Positions 42,627 to 53,431 of a DNA stretch of 64,000 nucleotides are shown one piece after another; the first letter of the stretch is position 1, and every line of letters begins with the position of its first letter. The stretch is from Clostridium thermosuccinogenes (GTDB lineage: Bacteria > Bacillota > Clostridia > Acetivibrionales > DSM-5807). The stretch covers positions 3,187,665 to 3,251,664 of the forward strand of contig NZ_CP021850.1 of the NCBI RefSeq assembly GCF_002896855.1, given 5' to 3'. The notes beneath the pieces were generated by a model. It saw only the letters and a program-made list of their open reading frames with translations. It did no database searches and had not been told where the DNA came from. Position numbers and translations under genes: made by a program.

Positions 42627-44000
42627 ATGGAAAAAAGAGAGAGGTTTGCTTCTCGCTTAGGTTTCATCTTAATCTCTGCGGGATGTGCCATCGGGTTAGG
42701 TGATGTTTGGCGGTTTCCTTACATTGCAGGACAATATGGCGGAGGAATATTCGTTCTGATCTATCTGATATTTATTTTTATGCTCGGTATTCCCATCATC
42801 ACAATGGAGCTCGCGGTAGGACGTGCCAGTCAGAAAAGCATTGCCACTTCTTTTAATGTTCTGGAGAAAAAGGGACAAAAATGGCATTGGATGGGTTATG
42901 CCGGAGTAGCCGGAAATTACATACTAATGATGTTTTATACCACCATTGCCGGTTGGATGCTGGCTTATTTCTACAGGATGCTGACAGGCCAGTTTGATGG
43001 TCTTGATACCCAGCAGGTTGGTCAAATATTTTCAAACCTTATAGCCAATCCGGTAGAGATGACTGTGTGGATGGTTATAACAACTGTTGTTTGCTTTGGA
43101 ATTTGCTCCCTTGGTTTGCAGGAGGGTGTTGAAAAGGTTACCAAGGTCATGATGGTATTGCTTCTGGCCATCATCGTGCTGCTGGCGGTTAAGTCCATGA
43201 CGCTTCCAAATGCCGGTAAAGGCTTAAGCTTTTATCTCATGCCCGATGTTAATCAGATAAAAGAAAATGGCATCTGGGAAACAATTTTTGCTGCCATGAG
43301 CCAGGCATTCTTTACCTTAAGCATAGGAATCGGTTCCTTGGCTATATTCGGTAGTTACATCGGGAAAGATCGCCGACTTCTCGGTGAGTCCATTAATATT
43401 GCTGTATTAGACACTGCGATTTCAATTATTGCAGGACTTATCATCTTCCCCGCTTGCTTTTCTTTTAACGTTGACCCAGGGCAAGGGCCAGGACTTATAT
43501 TTGTAACATTGCCCAATATTTTTAACGCAATGAGCGGCGGAAGAATCTGGGGCTCGCTGTTTTTCATCTTTATGTCCTTTGCAGCCTTTTCCACGGTTAT
43601 CGCCGTCTTTGAAAACATAATTTCCTTCGGGGTGGACCTCTGGGGATGGAGCCGAAAAAAGGCATCCATTATTAACATGTTTTTGCTCATCGTGCTTTCC
43701 ATGCCATGTATTCTAGGTTTCAATGTCTTAAGCTGGATTCAGCCCTTAGGAGAAGGCACCGGCATACTGGACCTGGAAGATTTCATAATCAGCTATAATC
43801 TGCTTCCTTTAGGTTCACTGGTTTATCTGCTTTTCTGCGTTACCCGCTATGGTTGGGGATTTGACAAATACCTTGAGGAAGTCAATGCTGGAAAGGGATT
43901 AAAAGTACCCCGTGCTCTGAAAGGGTATTTGACCTGGATTTTGCCTGCCATCATCTTGGTGGTGCTTATTCAGGGATATATCAATGTGTTCGGTAAGTAA
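42627..44000 (+). CDS. Sodium:neurotransmitter symporter (NSS/SNF family)
   Basis: A LeuT-fold Na+-coupled transporter of amino acids or related compounds, with about eleven membrane segments. Motifs are ASRLGFILISAGCAIGLGDVW, then RFPYIAGQYGGGIFVLIYL (segment 1 and the unwound binding site), ELAVGRASQKS, and SLGIGSLAIFGSYIG-like LSIGIGSLAIFGSYIG (segment 6). The length of 457 residues fits the shorter bacterial members. The ATG at 42627 follows GAGGTG by 7 bases; the GTG 9 bases earlier overlaps that site. The substrate cannot be told. Single gene with its own promoter and terminator. Confidence 0.92.
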   Translation: MEKRERFASRLGFILISAGCAIGLGDVWRFPYIAGQYGGGIFVLIYLIFIFMLGIPIITMELAVGRASQKSIATSFNVLEKKGQKWHWMGYAGVAGNYILMMFYTTIAGWMLAYFYRMLTGQFDGLDTQQVGQIFSNLIANPVEMTVWMVITTVVCFGICSLGLQEGVEKVTKVMMVLLLAIIVLLAVKSMTLPNAGKGLSFYLMPDVNQIKENGIWETIFAAMSQAFFTLSIGIGSLAIFGSYIGKDRRLLGESINIAVLDTAISIIAGLIIFPACFSFNVDPGQGPGLIFVTLPNIFNAMSGGRIWGSLFFIFMSFAAFSTVIAVFENIISFGVDLWGWSRKKASIINMFLLIVLSMPCILGFNVLSWIQPLGEGTGILDLEDFIISYNLLPLGSLVYLLFCVTRYGWGFDKYLEEVNAGKGLKVPRALKGYLTWILPAIILVVLIQGYINVFGK

Positions 44001-44030
44001 AATCATATTGCGCATCTTTAGGTAATAGAA

Positions 44031-44077
44031 AGCAGAAAGAATACATACAATATGGTATGAGTTCTTTCTGCTTTTTT
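44031..44077 (+). terminator. Rho-independent terminator after the symporter gene
   Basis: AGCAGAAAGAA pairs with TTCTTTCTGCT around a 20-base loop and is followed by TTTTTT, 31 bases past the stop. Confidence 0.85.
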
Positions 44078-44257
44078 ATTACACCTAAGCTTTAAATCCT
44101 AAGCTCAAAAATCCTTTTTCATGAGCAGCGATAAAAATATTGCGGGCATTAGAGTAATGAACAGGTACCGATAAGCTTTTTATGCCATACCTTTTGGTAC
44201 CATGCAATAAGCAAGAAATTTATACCCGGCTTAATAATGCCTCTTATTGCACTGGCT

Positions 44258-46009
44258 TTATGCTCCCTGCTTTAGTACTTTGAATAAGCGCAATACCATC
44301 AAGGCGGATTGCTCAATTGTCGCTCTTTCATTTGGGTTAAACTTGCCATCGCTGCCTTTGATAATGCCCAAGGAAGACATGGCATTTACGCTTTCGGCGG
44401 CCCAATTGTTGATTTTATCGGCATCAGCAAACTTAGCAGGATTACCAGCTTTTATTCCTGGGTTTAAGTATTTTGCCGCCCTATACATCATGGCTGCCAT
44501 CTGTTGGCGGTCAATGGTGGAACTTGGGCTAAAGGTTGTAGCATCCGTTCCATTTACAATGCCTGCAGCGTAAGCTTTTAGAATGATATCTTTTTGGTCC
44601 TTCACATCATCATAGTCCAGGTCTCTAAAAGGATTTGAAGTAGATACAGGCATTTCTTTGCCCAAATATGTTTCGCACATATCGACAATCAGAGCACAGA
44701 ATTTCATTCGGCTAATATCTCTGTCAAAGACATAATCAATAACAGAATCCAGAAGTCCAAGCTTGTCTGCCTCCTGCAGTTCAGCCTGCGCCCAACTGCT
44801 TGAGCTGAAATATTTTGAAGGGATGAGGGTATCAATCACCTTGCCATCACGGTCAATTACCACTATTGTGCCATCTTTTTTAAAAATATTGAGATTATAC
44901 TCTACCCTATATTTATCGGGATCCGTAACTTTTATTGCTACGTCTTTGCACAATAATTTTGATGTACCAGGGACAGGCTGATAATAATGGTTGGCCCAAG
45001 TTTCTTTAATATGATAAACATCGCCATTAAATTTCTGATATATGTAGCCATTACCTGGTTTGGTCACAGTAGCTACATCTGTATCCAGCAAGGTATATTT
45101 TACTGTACCTGATTCTTTATCTTTTCTGTAAAAGCTGCCATCCAGCCTAAGTTCATATCCTTCTTCCTGATACAGTATATTGTCGGTTATTTTTCTGGGC
45201 ACATCCACATACTTTGGCGCAACATTATATCCGTCAACTATGTCTTTATAAATTTGATATGAACTATTGTCGCCCCATGCATACCACGTGTTATCAGAGG
45301 TCTTTGCCCTGAGCTGCAAGCCTTTAACTTCATAATACGTTACATTGTTCAGCAAATGCCTTGGTTTCTCATTTATGTTTGACAGGTCGACCCCATAGCT
45401 TGAATACAAAGAATTGTCATTCTTTAAATAAAGCATAGCGTAGAACGTGTACTCTCCATTATAGTTTATATGTGTAGGAAAGTATTCATAGCTTTTTACA
45501 TTGGTATCTATCAGTCTCGCTTCGTCCACACCTAAATAATACAGGTCTCCTTTCCCTGTCAGAGCATAACTGGAGTCGAGCTGCTTTAAATTGCCCATTT
45601 TTTCAATAACAACCTTTGTCTCAATATCATCCTGTCTCTTTTGGGCATACATCAAATTGCCATCGGTATGCAAATAATAAAAATAATCATAGTAAGAATC
45701 ATGAACTACATCTGAAATCATCGCCACATTGTCCAGTATTTTTTTACCATTATAGTTATAATAACCACGATAATAATAGCACTCTCCGTCAGTAGTTATG
45801 TAAACATCATTATTTATATATCTTATATTTTTTGCCACAGCTTTCAACGGATCCCAAAAATAATAATTACCGTCACTTCTAAGATATCCATTTTGCTCAA
45901 TCTTGATGGAATAATCGGCTGCATATGCGGGATTGATGGCCGTAAGCATCAGAGAAGCAGCTAAAACAGCAATTCCTTTTTTAATTCTTTTCTTCAGATT
46001 ATTCTTCAT
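44258..46009 (-). CDS. SLH-domain surface protein with RCC1-like repeats
   Basis: An exported protein of 583 residues. The signal peptide is clear (KKGIAVLAASLMLTAINPAYA, cut after AYA). Residues 30-400 are beta-rich with repeated strand motifs such as GKGDLYYLG, DNTWYAWGDNSSYQIYK and NNDVYITTDGECYYYRG, resembling RCC1-type propeller blades. Three SLH repeats at about 410-580 (including FRDLDYDD, AYAAGIVNGTDATTFSPSST and FADADKINNWAAESVNAMSS) anchor it to the wall polymer. GAGGGGG precedes the ATG. Ligand and role unknown. It stands alone between two other units. Confidence 0.85.
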   Translation of the reverse strand: MKNNLKKRIKKGIAVLAASLMLTAINPAYAADYSIKIEQNGYLRSDGNYYFWDPLKAVAKNIRYINNDVYITTDGECYYYRGYYNYNGKKILDNVAMISDVVHDSYYDYFYYLHTDGNLMYAQKRQDDIETKVVIEKMGNLKQLDSSYALTGKGDLYYLGVDEARLIDTNVKSYEYFPTHINYNGEYTFYAMLYLKNDNSLYSSYGVDLSNINEKPRHLLNNVTYYEVKGLQLRAKTSDNTWYAWGDNSSYQIYKDIVDGYNVAPKYVDVPRKITDNILYQEEGYELRLDGSFYRKDKESGTVKYTLLDTDVATVTKPGNGYIYQKFNGDVYHIKETWANHYYQPVPGTSKLLCKDVAIKVTDPDKYRVEYNLNIFKKDGTIVVIDRDGKVIDTLIPSKYFSSSSWAQAELQEADKLGLLDSVIDYVFDRDISRMKFCALIVDMCETYLGKEMPVSTSNPFRDLDYDDVKDQKDIILKAYAAGIVNGTDATTFSPSSTIDRQQMAAMMYRAAKYLNPGIKAGNPAKFADADKINNWAAESVNAMSSLGIIKGSDGKFNPNERATIEQSALMVLRLFKVLKQGA

Positions 46010-46359
46010 ATTGTTCCCCCTCTTTGATATGTTTGGAATTCATGCAACTTATTTAAGTGCTTTCTTTTACAATATCAGGTTAACATAATTTTACAACAGC
46101 GTCAATTATGCAAACCTTACTTTCTTCACTTTTGGCATAATAAAAAAGAACCCCGAAATCCTTCATAGTAAAAGATTAAGAGTTCTTTTTCTCCGTAAAT
46201 CTTAGATATTCTATTCTATTGCAATAAGAAGCATATTATGTAAACATGACTTTTACGATCAAGAATACAAAGATAAACACCCGGTCAGGTCATATATGCA
46301 GGATCGCCAAGCGTATGTCAAAGCTCTTAAGCAGTATGATCAATTGCACTTTTACAGTA
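46010..46359. other. Intergenic stretch between the SLH and MFS genes
   Basis: Contains the MFS-side terminator at 46143-46190. A promoter for the SLH gene should lie at 46020-46100, but no good match stands out. Confidence 0.5.
46143..46190 (-). terminator. Terminator of the GDPD-MFS operon
   Basis: On the minus strand AAAAAGAAC pairs with GTTCTTTTT across a 30-base loop and continues in T. It lies 170 bases past the MFS stop, so the assignment is moderate. Confidence 0.55.
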
Positions 46360-47586
46360 CTATGATTCCATATGCTCCAGGTTTTCAAAGCCCTTCTTCT
46401 CTTCCATCGGAGCTTCCCCGTGCTTGACCAGCATCATGAAGAAGAGAGCTATCACCAGAGCCACCGCTGCATATATAAACAGGAATCCATCCCCCAACAT
46501 ATCTGCAAGAAAGCCGTATAATATTGGTGATATTATAGCTGCCAGCATCGAGAATAGATAGTAATATCCTGTATATTTGCCCACTCCGCCGGAAGAAGTC
46601 ATTTCAACCACCATGGGGTAAGAGTTTATATTTATGAGAGCCCAGCTTATTCCCCCTAAGCCCAGCAAGAAATACATTATTGCCACCTTTTTGATGAATA
46701 TCAGGCTTACACAGGTAAAAATGAACAAGCACAATCCTGTAAGTATAGTATTCTTCCTTCCGAACCTCCTGGAAACAATACCTGCTGGCATGGCAAATAT
46801 AAGGAAAAGGACCGATACGGAAAGGAGCAATTGGGACGAAACGCTCTTGTCCACTCCCAGGACAGCTTCTCCGTAAGTAGAAAAGAAGGTTTCTATGGCA
46901 TTGAAGCCTGTAAACCAGAAAAAAATCGCCAGAAGCAGGAATACCAAGCTGAGGGTTTTGCCCTTATCATGCTCACCCTTCTGCTTTTGCACTTCAGGAG
47001 CATCATCGACCGGTGTTTCCGGCTCTTTTATAAAGTTGTACATCACGATAATGGTTATAATCATTGCGCCGGCGACGGTGACATAGGGATAGAACTCTCC
47101 CATTTTAAAAAGCAACCATGATACAAGGTATGCAATAGCAGTACCCAGCCCACCCATAAAATTAATGATGCCGTTTGCCTTGCTCCTCAAAGCCCTCGGA
47201 GTTAAATCCGGCATCAGGGCAACTGCAGGAGATCTGTATACGCTCATGAAGAAGTTAAGGAATATTACTGCTATCATAAGCAGTGGCAGGCTTTGCCTGG
47301 TAAAAGGAATTATAAAAAAGCTTATTGCTGCAAGGGGTATGCCCACCAGAAGATAAGGCATTCTCCTTCCGTATCTTGTATTGGTTCTGTCGCTTAAGGT
47401 GCCGAAAATGGGCTGGAAAACAACAGCAAAGATATTGTCAAGAGCCATTATGAAACCAATCACTGCCCCCGACAAAGCAAACTCCTTGAGATACAGCGGC
47501 ACAGCAACATTGTATATGGTCCATACCAAGCTTACCGTAAAAAAACCTAAACCGACCAGCATCGTTTTTTTATAATCCAGCTTCAT
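46360..47586 (-). CDS. MFS permease, SLC45/GPH-like
   Basis: A 408-residue transporter with about twelve membrane segments. Family motifs are PIFGTLSDRTNTRYGRRMPY (the loop 2-3 motif of the sugar permease group), PAVALMPDLTPRALRSKANG and, in the second half, GIVSRRFGRKNTILTG. It follows the GDPD gene by 9 bases, so uptake of a sugar, polyol or glycerophosphodiester-derived compound is plausible, but the substrate cannot be read from the sequence. Second gene of the operon. Confidence 0.85.
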   Translation of the reverse strand: MKLDYKKTMLVGLGFFTVSLVWTIYNVAVPLYLKEFALSGAVIGFIMALDNIFAVVFQPIFGTLSDRTNTRYGRRMPYLLVGIPLAAISFFIIPFTRQSLPLLMIAVIFLNFFMSVYRSPAVALMPDLTPRALRSKANGIINFMGGLGTAIAYLVSWLLFKMGEFYPYVTVAGAMIITIIVMYNFIKEPETPVDDAPEVQKQKGEHDKGKTLSLVFLLLAIFFWFTGFNAIETFFSTYGEAVLGVDKSVSSQLLLSVSVLFLIFAMPAGIVSRRFGRKNTILTGLCLFIFTCVSLIFIKKVAIMYFLLGLGGISWALININSYPMVVEMTSSGGVGKYTGYYYLFSMLAAIISPILYGFLADMLGDGFLFIYAAVALVIALFFMMLVKHGEAPMEEKKGFENLEHMES

Positions 47587-47595
47587 ATTGCTACC

Positions 47596-48318
47596 TCACA
47601 TTTCTTCAAGTATTTTTATAGCAACATCCGGTACATTAGTTATTATTCCACTCACCCCAGCCGCTGCCATTTTTCGAATAAGATCAGGATGATCGACGGT
47701 AAAGGGATTTACTGCAACCCCATGCTTGATGCACCCTTCCATAATTTCAGGAACCACATTATAGTAAGCGGGATGCAAGGCGTAAGCTTTGATCCGCTTC
47801 GCATATTCCCAGGGTTCATACAGGCCTGCCATATACAAAATCCCTGTCTTAACTTGGGGCAGTATCCGTTTCATCTCCACAAGGCTGTAGTGGTTAAAGG
47901 AGGATATGATGACACGGTTTACAAAATCATATTTTTTTATTAGCTCGGCAACCTTCTCTTCTATGCCGGGATAGATTATCAGGCCATTCTTTATTTCGAT
48001 GTTCAGAAGGCCGTCCCAGTCTTTTAGCAAATCCAGAACTTCTTCCAGTACAGGTATCCTTTCCCCGGCATATTCCTGTCCGAACCAACTTCCAAAGTCA
48101 AGGGCCTTCAGATCGATCAAGTCAAAATCCTTTACCCATCCCTTTCCGTCACTGGTCCTGTCCACCTTTTCATCATGAATAACCACGACTCTTCCATCCC
48201 TGGACAGCTGCACATCCAGCTCAATTCCTCCTGCGCCCATGGATATAGCTTTTTTAAATGCGCTCATCGTATTCTCGGGTGCATACGCCGACGCACCCCT
48301 GTGTGCAATCACCTTCAT
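47596..48318 (-). CDS. Glycerophosphodiester phosphodiesterase
   Basis: Hydrolyses glycerophosphodiesters to glycerol 3-phosphate and an alcohol. The 240-residue GDPD barrel shows the catalytic start VIAHRGASAYAPENTMSAF, ELDVQLSRDGRVVVIHDEKV (metal ligands E, D and the second His) and LLNIEIKNG. It lacks a signal peptide, so it acts in the cytosol. The MFS permease gene follows after 9 bases, making a small uptake-and-use operon likely. A ribosome site, GGAGCG, precedes the ATG. Confidence 0.92.
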   Translation of the reverse strand: MKVIAHRGASAYAPENTMSAFKKAISMGAGGIELDVQLSRDGRVVVIHDEKVDRTSDGKGWVKDFDLIDLKALDFGSWFGQEYAGERIPVLEEVLDLLKDWDGLLNIEIKNGLIIYPGIEEKVAELIKKYDFVNRVIISSFNHYSLVEMKRILPQVKTGILYMAGLYEPWEYAKRIKAYALHPAYYNVVPEIMEGCIKHGVAVNPFTVDHPDLIRKMAAAGVSGIITNVPDVAIKILEEM

Positions 48319-48343
48319 AGGGTACGCTCCTTTACTTTTTTAT

Positions 48344-50422
48344 TTACTTAAAAACGGAGACAGCTCGCATTAAATCTTCTATGCACTTTTTAGAAGCTTC
48401 CATCTCTTCCCTCACCTTGCTGGTATCACTTACAGCGACAGCTATATTCCGGTTGATATCGGCAATGTCGGACGCTCCGGTGTTGGTGGCGGTAGATACA
48501 TCATCTACTGCGCTTACCATGGATTTGAGAGAAGAAAGAACCTGGGAGGATACCCTGCTGAATTCATCAATAATACTGCTCAGCACCTGGGCATCACGGT
48601 TGTAACCTTCTACTGCTGCAAGCATGGTTTCATAATCGGCCTTTACACCGGTATCCACAAACTGGAGCAGCTCTTCGGAATGCTTAATAAGGCCATCCAC
48701 GGCAGGATTGATCTCTGCCAGCACATTTTGGATGTCTCCCACCATCTGCTTGGATTCACCGGCAAGCTTACGGATTTGCTCTGCAACTACTGCAAATCCT
48801 TTGCCGTTTTCTCCTGCCCTGGCGGCTTCTATAGCTGCATTAAGCGCCAGCAGATTGGTTTGATCGGCAATGGCAATTATGGCTTTTGCCAGTTCATTCA
48901 CCTTTTTGACGGCTTCAGCTTTTTCTATGGCCTCCTTCACCTTATCCCTGGCTTCATCAATCATCGAAACAGCTTTAGCCTGAGTACTTGCAAAGGAGTT
49001 TCTGAATTCCACCGCCTTTCGGCTGATTTGCAGCGCCTTTTCCGCTCCCACTTCTGCTCTCTCTTCAACGCTTCTCATGGAGTTTTCCACCTCTTGAGAC
49101 AGCGCCCCCATTTCCTGGGCAGATGCAGCAGTTTCCTGCATTCCGGCTGATACGGCCGACAGCATGTCGGAGGTCTTAACCATAAAATCATCCAGACTTT
49201 CCGCCGATTTCACCGTATGAAGCACATTCTGGTTCATCATGAGAGTCAACTCTTTGACATTCTTTATGGACTCAGAAACGCTTTCATGAATCTTGTTGAA
49301 GTTCCTGGCCAGAATGCCTACTTCATCTTTGCGCTTGCAGTATTTCTCATCGATGGAAACTGCAAAATTACCTCCTGCCATCTCAATGCACTTATTGCTT
49401 ATCTCCTTTATCGGGCGGCTGAGCCCCATCGCAAAGAAGGAAGCTATCGCAAAAGCGGCAACCAACACTATAAGAGTTATTACAAACATAATATTGCGCA
49501 GCTCTGTCGCCCCAAAAAGCACCACGTTTTTATCCACTTCCAGCACGACAGTCCACGGAAGTCCTTCGATGTGGGCATAGCCTACATATTTCGGCACATT
49601 TTCTTTTATGTATTCACCCCATCCTTCTTTGCCGTCCCTTATCGTTACATATAGGGATGTGAATTTTTCTACATCTTTATCGTCTGTCAATCCCAAACGG
49701 CTGACAGAAGCAGAAGACGTAGCATCCACCTCTTCGCCCGGATTGCCGGAAATGGCTTCAGATTTGGAACTGCTCAAGTTTTTTAGATGGTACAAAACGG
49801 TATCCCTGTCGGTATGCGCTATGATGTTGTTGTCGCTGTCCAATATAAAGGATGTACCTTTTCCGCCAAAAGCACTGGCATCAAGAAAGTCGCTGAGCTC
49901 CAGACCGTCTCTTTCAACAGACAGAACACCGACTATTTCTTCACCGTGACGGATGGGAACCGCATAATAAATATCAACCGAATCCTCCTCATATATGGGC
50001 CCCAATACCACTTTCTCTCCTTGCAATGCCTTTCGGAAAAACTCTTTCTCTGCAAAGCTCTCCGAAGTTCCATCCTGATAGATTGCATTGCCGTTGATGT
50101 CGGAAATGGCTACCCGTTTGTGGCCATTTCTTTTAACTTCCTGCTCCAGAACTTTCTTGACATACTCAACATCAAACCGGTAGGTCCCTATTGATTTTAT
50201 ATCATCATCTGATGCAAGAAGTTCTAGGGTTTTGAATATATGTTCCGCCTGGTCTTTAATATCCCTGGCAAATCTACCGGTATAATCTGTAAGCATAAAT
50301 TTCGCGTCATCCATCAGAATAGACATAGCGTTGAAATATGCGGTAATCCCTAGTACAGAACATGTAAATGCTAGTAGTAGTCCAACAATTATAATAATCC
50401 TCGCTCTAAGACTTTTTAACAT
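48344..50422 (-). CDS. Methyl-accepting chemotaxis protein with dCache sensor
   Basis: A chemoreceptor of 692 residues. A membrane segment at about 8-30 ([18 protein letters not shown]) and a second at about 300-325 ([20 protein letters not shown]) enclose an extracellular dCache-type domain. HAMP follows ([20 protein letters not shown]). The signalling tip carries [20 protein letters not shown] and [18 protein letters not shown]. The start at 50422 follows GGAGGAAG; the frame extends 75 bases upstream without support. It is a lone gene; the ligand and the che genes are not in the window. Confidence 0.93.
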   Translation of the reverse strand: MLKSLRARIIIIVGLLLAFTCSVLGITAYFNAMSILMDDAKFMLTDYTGRFARDIKDQAEHIFKTLELLASDDDIKSIGTYRFDVEYVKKVLEQEVKRNGHKRVAISDINGNAIYQDGTSESFAEKEFFRKALQGEKVVLGPIYEEDSVDIYYAVPIRHGEEIVGVLSVERDGLELSDFLDASAFGGKGTSFILDSDNNIIAHTDRDTVLYHLKNLSSSKSEAISGNPGEEVDATSSASVSRLGLTDDKDVEKFTSLYVTIRDGKEGWGEYIKENVPKYVGYAHIEGLPWTVVLEVDKNVVLFGATELRNIMFVITLIVLVAAFAIASFFAMGLSRPIKEISNKCIEMAGGNFAVSIDEKYCKRKDEVGILARNFNKIHESVSESIKNVKELTLMMNQNVLHTVKSAESLDDFMVKTSDMLSAVSAGMQETAASAQEMGALSQEVENSMRSVEERAEVGAEKALQISRKAVEFRNSFASTQAKAVSMIDEARDKVKEAIEKAEAVKKVNELAKAIIAIADQTNLLALNAAIEAARAGENGKGFAVVAEQIRKLAGESKQMVGDIQNVLAEINPAVDGLIKHSEELLQFVDTGVKADYETMLAAVEGYNRDAQVLSSIIDEFSRVSSQVLSSLKSMVSAVDDVSTATNTGASDIADINRNIAVAVSDTSKVREEMEASKKCIEDLMRAVSVFK

Positions 50423-50666
50423 ATATATACTTCCTCCTACGCCTCGGAAATTAGGCAAAATAGTATTCTTTCGGCAACTATAAACATTATACAACAAAGT
50501 CGAACAAATGAAATGAAGAATTTGCTAAATTTTAAATTTTATTAGCAAAATTAGTTAATACTGCTGCAAAAATCTGATATATGACTTTTTTCCAAGAAGA
50601 AGGATGAATGGCAGCAGAAGCTATATATGTTATTGTGTTCATTCTGATTTCCCTGGCATTATAAAA

Positions 50667-50690
50667 ATCGGGGGATAAAAATCCCCCGAT
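50667..50690 (-). terminator. Terminator of asnS
   Basis: A perfect 10-base stem (ATCGGGGGAT/ATCCCCCGAT) with an AAAA loop, followed on the minus strand by a T tract, six bases past the asnS stop. Confidence 0.85.
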
Positions 50691-50695
50691 AAAAT

Positions 50696-52090
50696 CTAGA
50701 ACTCTGCTGACTTGGTTGTCCTTGGGAAGGAAATGACATCTCGTATATTGCTTATTCCGGTCATATACATTATCGCCCTCTCAAACCCGAGGCCAAAACC
50801 GGCATGCTTTGTGCTTCCATACTTACGCAGGTCAAGATACCACCAATAATCCTCTTCCTTGAGGCCTAATTCCTTCATCCTGTTCAAAAGGTAGTCATAC
50901 CTTTCCTCTCTCTGGCTGCCGCCGATTATTTCTCCTACACCCGGTACTAACAGGTCCATGGCGGCAACAGTCTTGTTGTCATCATTAAGCCTCATGTAGA
51001 AGGCTTTGATATCCTTTGGATAATCAGTCACAAACAAAGGCTTTTTGAATACCTTTTCCGTCAGATATCTTTCATGCTCTGTCTGCAGGTCGCTGCCCCA
51101 TTTGACAGGATATTCAAATTGATCTTTTTCTTTTTCCAGTATTGATATGGCTTCCGTATAGGTGATATGGGCAAAATCTGAGCTTACCACATTGTTCAGG
51201 CGCTCAAGAAGCGTTTTGTCTATAAAATTGTTGAAAAACTCCATCTCCTCAGGAGCGTTTTCCATTACATAGTTTATTATATATTTCAGCATGTCTTCCG
51301 CCAGCTCCATGTCGTCCTTCAGGTCGGCAAAAGCAATTTCCGGCTCGATCATCCAGAACTCGGCAGCATGCCTTGCTGTGTTGGAGTTTTCCGCCCTGAA
51401 TGTAGGTCCGAAAGTATAGATTTTCCCGAAGGCCTGGGCATATGTTTCTCCAGCCAGCTGCCCGCTGACAGTCAGGTTCGTGGACCTTCCGAAGAAGTCC
51501 TGAGTATAGTCAACATTTCCCTTTTCATCCTTCGGTATGTTGTCGAAGTCAAAGGTGGTTACCTTGAACATCTCGCCTGCACCTTCGGCATCACTTCCGG
51601 TTATTATTGGTGTATGCACATATACAAAACCCCTGTCCTGAAAGAATTGATGGATTGCCATCGCAGCCAGGGACCTCACCCTAAATACAGCAGAAAATGT
51701 ATTGGTACGAGGCCTTAAATGAGCTATTGTTCTCAAAAACTCGAAAGAATGCCTCTTCTTCTGGAGGGGATAATCCTGGGGACAAGCGCCCTCCAGTTCT
51801 ATCTTGCTGGCTTGCACCTCAAAAGGCTGTTTTGCTCCGGGGCTCTCCACCAGTGTACCTTCCACGACAATCGCCGAGCCTACCGTTAACTTGGTAATCT
51901 CTTTAAAATTTGGGATTTTGCCGTCTTCAAAAACAATCTGCAGGTTCTTAAAAAACGACCCGTCATTAATTTCAATAAAACCAAAATTCTTTGAGTCTCT
52001 GATAGTTCTGACCCAACCGGCAACTTTGACGGTTTTATTTAAAAATTCCTGTGTGTTTCTAAAAACTTGCTTGATAGGCGTATATGCCAT
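50696..52090 (-). CDS. asnS: Asparaginyl-tRNA synthetase
   Basis: A class IIb aminoacyl-tRNA synthetase (464 residues) charging tRNA-Asn. The N-terminal OB fold begins [20 protein letters not shown]. Motif 2 and 3 regions are present: [17 protein letters not shown], then [14 protein letters not shown], and at the end [20 protein letters not shown], then [14 protein letters not shown]. The start at 52090 is the first ATG. It lies 189 bases after asnA on the same strand, with a partly paired hairpin between them (52136-52170). Both genes act on asparagine supply for translation. No T-box leader was seen. Confidence 0.97.
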   Translation of the reverse strand: MAYTPIKQVFRNTQEFLNKTVKVAGWVRTIRDSKNFGFIEINDGSFFKNLQIVFEDGKIPNFKEITKLTVGSAIVVEGTLVESPGAKQPFEVQASKIELEGACPQDYPLQKKRHSFEFLRTIAHLRPRTNTFSAVFRVRSLAAMAIHQFFQDRGFVYVHTPIITGSDAEGAGEMFKVTTFDFDNIPKDEKGNVDYTQDFFGRSTNLTVSGQLAGETYAQAFGKIYTFGPTFRAENSNTARHAAEFWMIEPEIAFADLKDDMELAEDMLKYIINYVMENAPEEMEFFNNFIDKTLLERLNNVVSSDFAHITYTEAISILEKEKDQFEYPVKWGSDLQTEHERYLTEKVFKKPLFVTDYPKDIKAFYMRLNDDNKTVAAMDLLVPGVGEIIGGSQREERYDYLLNRMKELGLKEEDYWWYLDLRKYGSTKHAGFGLGFERAIMYMTGISNIRDVISFPRTTKSAEF

Positions 52091-52279
52091 TTTCCCGTTC
52101 CTCCTTCATTTGCTTGCATAAAATAATCTAAAGCCTGCCGGAGTATGATTAATTGCTGCACCTCCCGGCATATAGGTAAATACACACCGACGATACCCAT
52201 GGTCAAAGGATATTGCCGATGCTCATGCATGAATGAAATCCTTGTCGCATTTTTTTAATTTAACAGCAAAAGCTGTCTT

Positions 52280-53302
52280 TTACAGCAATTGAATATTTGC
52301 CTTTTCACAGTCCTCCACCATTTTGTCGGGCCATATGGATGACTGCACTTCGCCGATATGAGCTTTCCTTAAGAAAAACATACATATGCGGGACTGTCCT
52401 ATTCCTCCCCCAACAGTGTAAGGCAGTTCCCCGTTCAGCAAATCCTTGTGGAACTGAAGGTTCAGCCTGTCTTCACATCCTGCCAGTTTAAGCTGCTTTT
52501 TAAGCGCCTCTTCATCCACCCTTATGCCCATCGATGATACCTCAAAGGCTCTGTTCAATACAGGATACCAGAATATTATATCACCATTCAATGTCCAGTC
52601 ATCATAGTCAGGAGCTCTTCCGTCATGCTTTATGCCGGACTTCAACTCCCCGCCTATCTGCATTATGAATACAGCCTTTTTTTCTTTGGCTATCATGTCT
52701 TCCCTCTCTTTCGGAGAAAGCTCAGGATACTTGTCCTCCAGCTCCTGAGTGGTTATAAAGCTGATTTCATCAGGCAGAACTTTTTTTATTGCGGGGTATT
52801 TTCCGGATATGTAGTCTTCTGTCCTTTTAAAGACACTATAAATTTGCCTCACAATGCTCTTTAAAGTTTCAATATTTCTCTCACTCTTATCAATGATCTT
52901 TTCCCAGTCCCACTGGTCCACATATATTGAGTGCAGATTGTCGAGGTCTTCATCCCTGCGTATGGCATTCATATCGGTGTACAAGCCTTCGTCCTTTTTA
53001 AAGCCATATCTCTTCAAGGCCATTCTCTTCCATTTCGCCAGGGAATGAACTATTTCAACATCTTCTCCCCCCACATCCTTCACTTCAAAAGAAACGGGTC
53101 TTTCCACCCCGTTGAGATTATCGTTCAATCCGGTTTCCGGCTTTACAAAAAGCGGTGCTGATACGCGGGTAAGGTTTAATTCCTTGGCCAGCTCCTGCTC
53201 AAAGAAATCCTTTATAAGCTTTATTCCTACTTCGGTTTCCCTAATTGTCAAATCGGATTTATAGTTTTCAGGCACTATCAACCTATCTGAATCATATGCC
53301 AT
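52280..53302 (-). CDS. asnA: Aspartate-ammonia ligase (asparagine synthetase A)
   Basis: Makes asparagine from aspartate, ammonia and ATP (340 residues, normal). The fold is that of class II synthetases. Motifs are [20 protein letters not shown], then [33 protein letters not shown], the aspartate/ATP site in [20 protein letters not shown], then YVDQWDWEK, and the C-terminal [25 protein letters not shown] precedes the ATG. Upstream sits the terminal part of the ABC exporter operon, 129 bases away. Pairing with asnS is common in Firmicutes. Confidence 0.96.
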   Translation of the reverse strand: MAYDSDRLIVPENYKSDLTIRETEVGIKLIKDFFEQELAKELNLTRVSAPLFVKPETGLNDNLNGVERPVSFEVKDVGGEDVEIVHSLAKWKRMALKRYGFKKDEGLYTDMNAIRRDEDLDNLHSIYVDQWDWEKIIDKSERNIETLKSIVRQIYSVFKRTEDYISGKYPAIKKVLPDEISFITTQELEDKYPELSPKEREDMIAKEKKAVFIMQIGGELKSGIKHDGRAPDYDDWTLNGDIIFWYPVLNRAFEVSSMGIRVDEEALKKQLKLAGCEDRLNLQFHKDLLNGELPYTVGGGIGQSRICMFFLRKAHIGEVQSSIWPDKMVEDCEKANIQLL

Positions 53303-53431
53303 TAATGTATTTCCTCCCTGATACTATAACTTTGGTATATTAGAAAAAATTATATCACTTTATCGTAACTGATGGTAGTATAATGTTTCATCATATCAAA
53401 AAATAAGAATCAAACAAGGTCGAATTCATAA

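Noticed and set aside
50498-53431. T-box riboswitch upstream of asnA or asnS
   Set aside because: Neither leader contains the conserved AGGGTGG-type antiterminator sequence; only a weak hairpin lies between the two genes.
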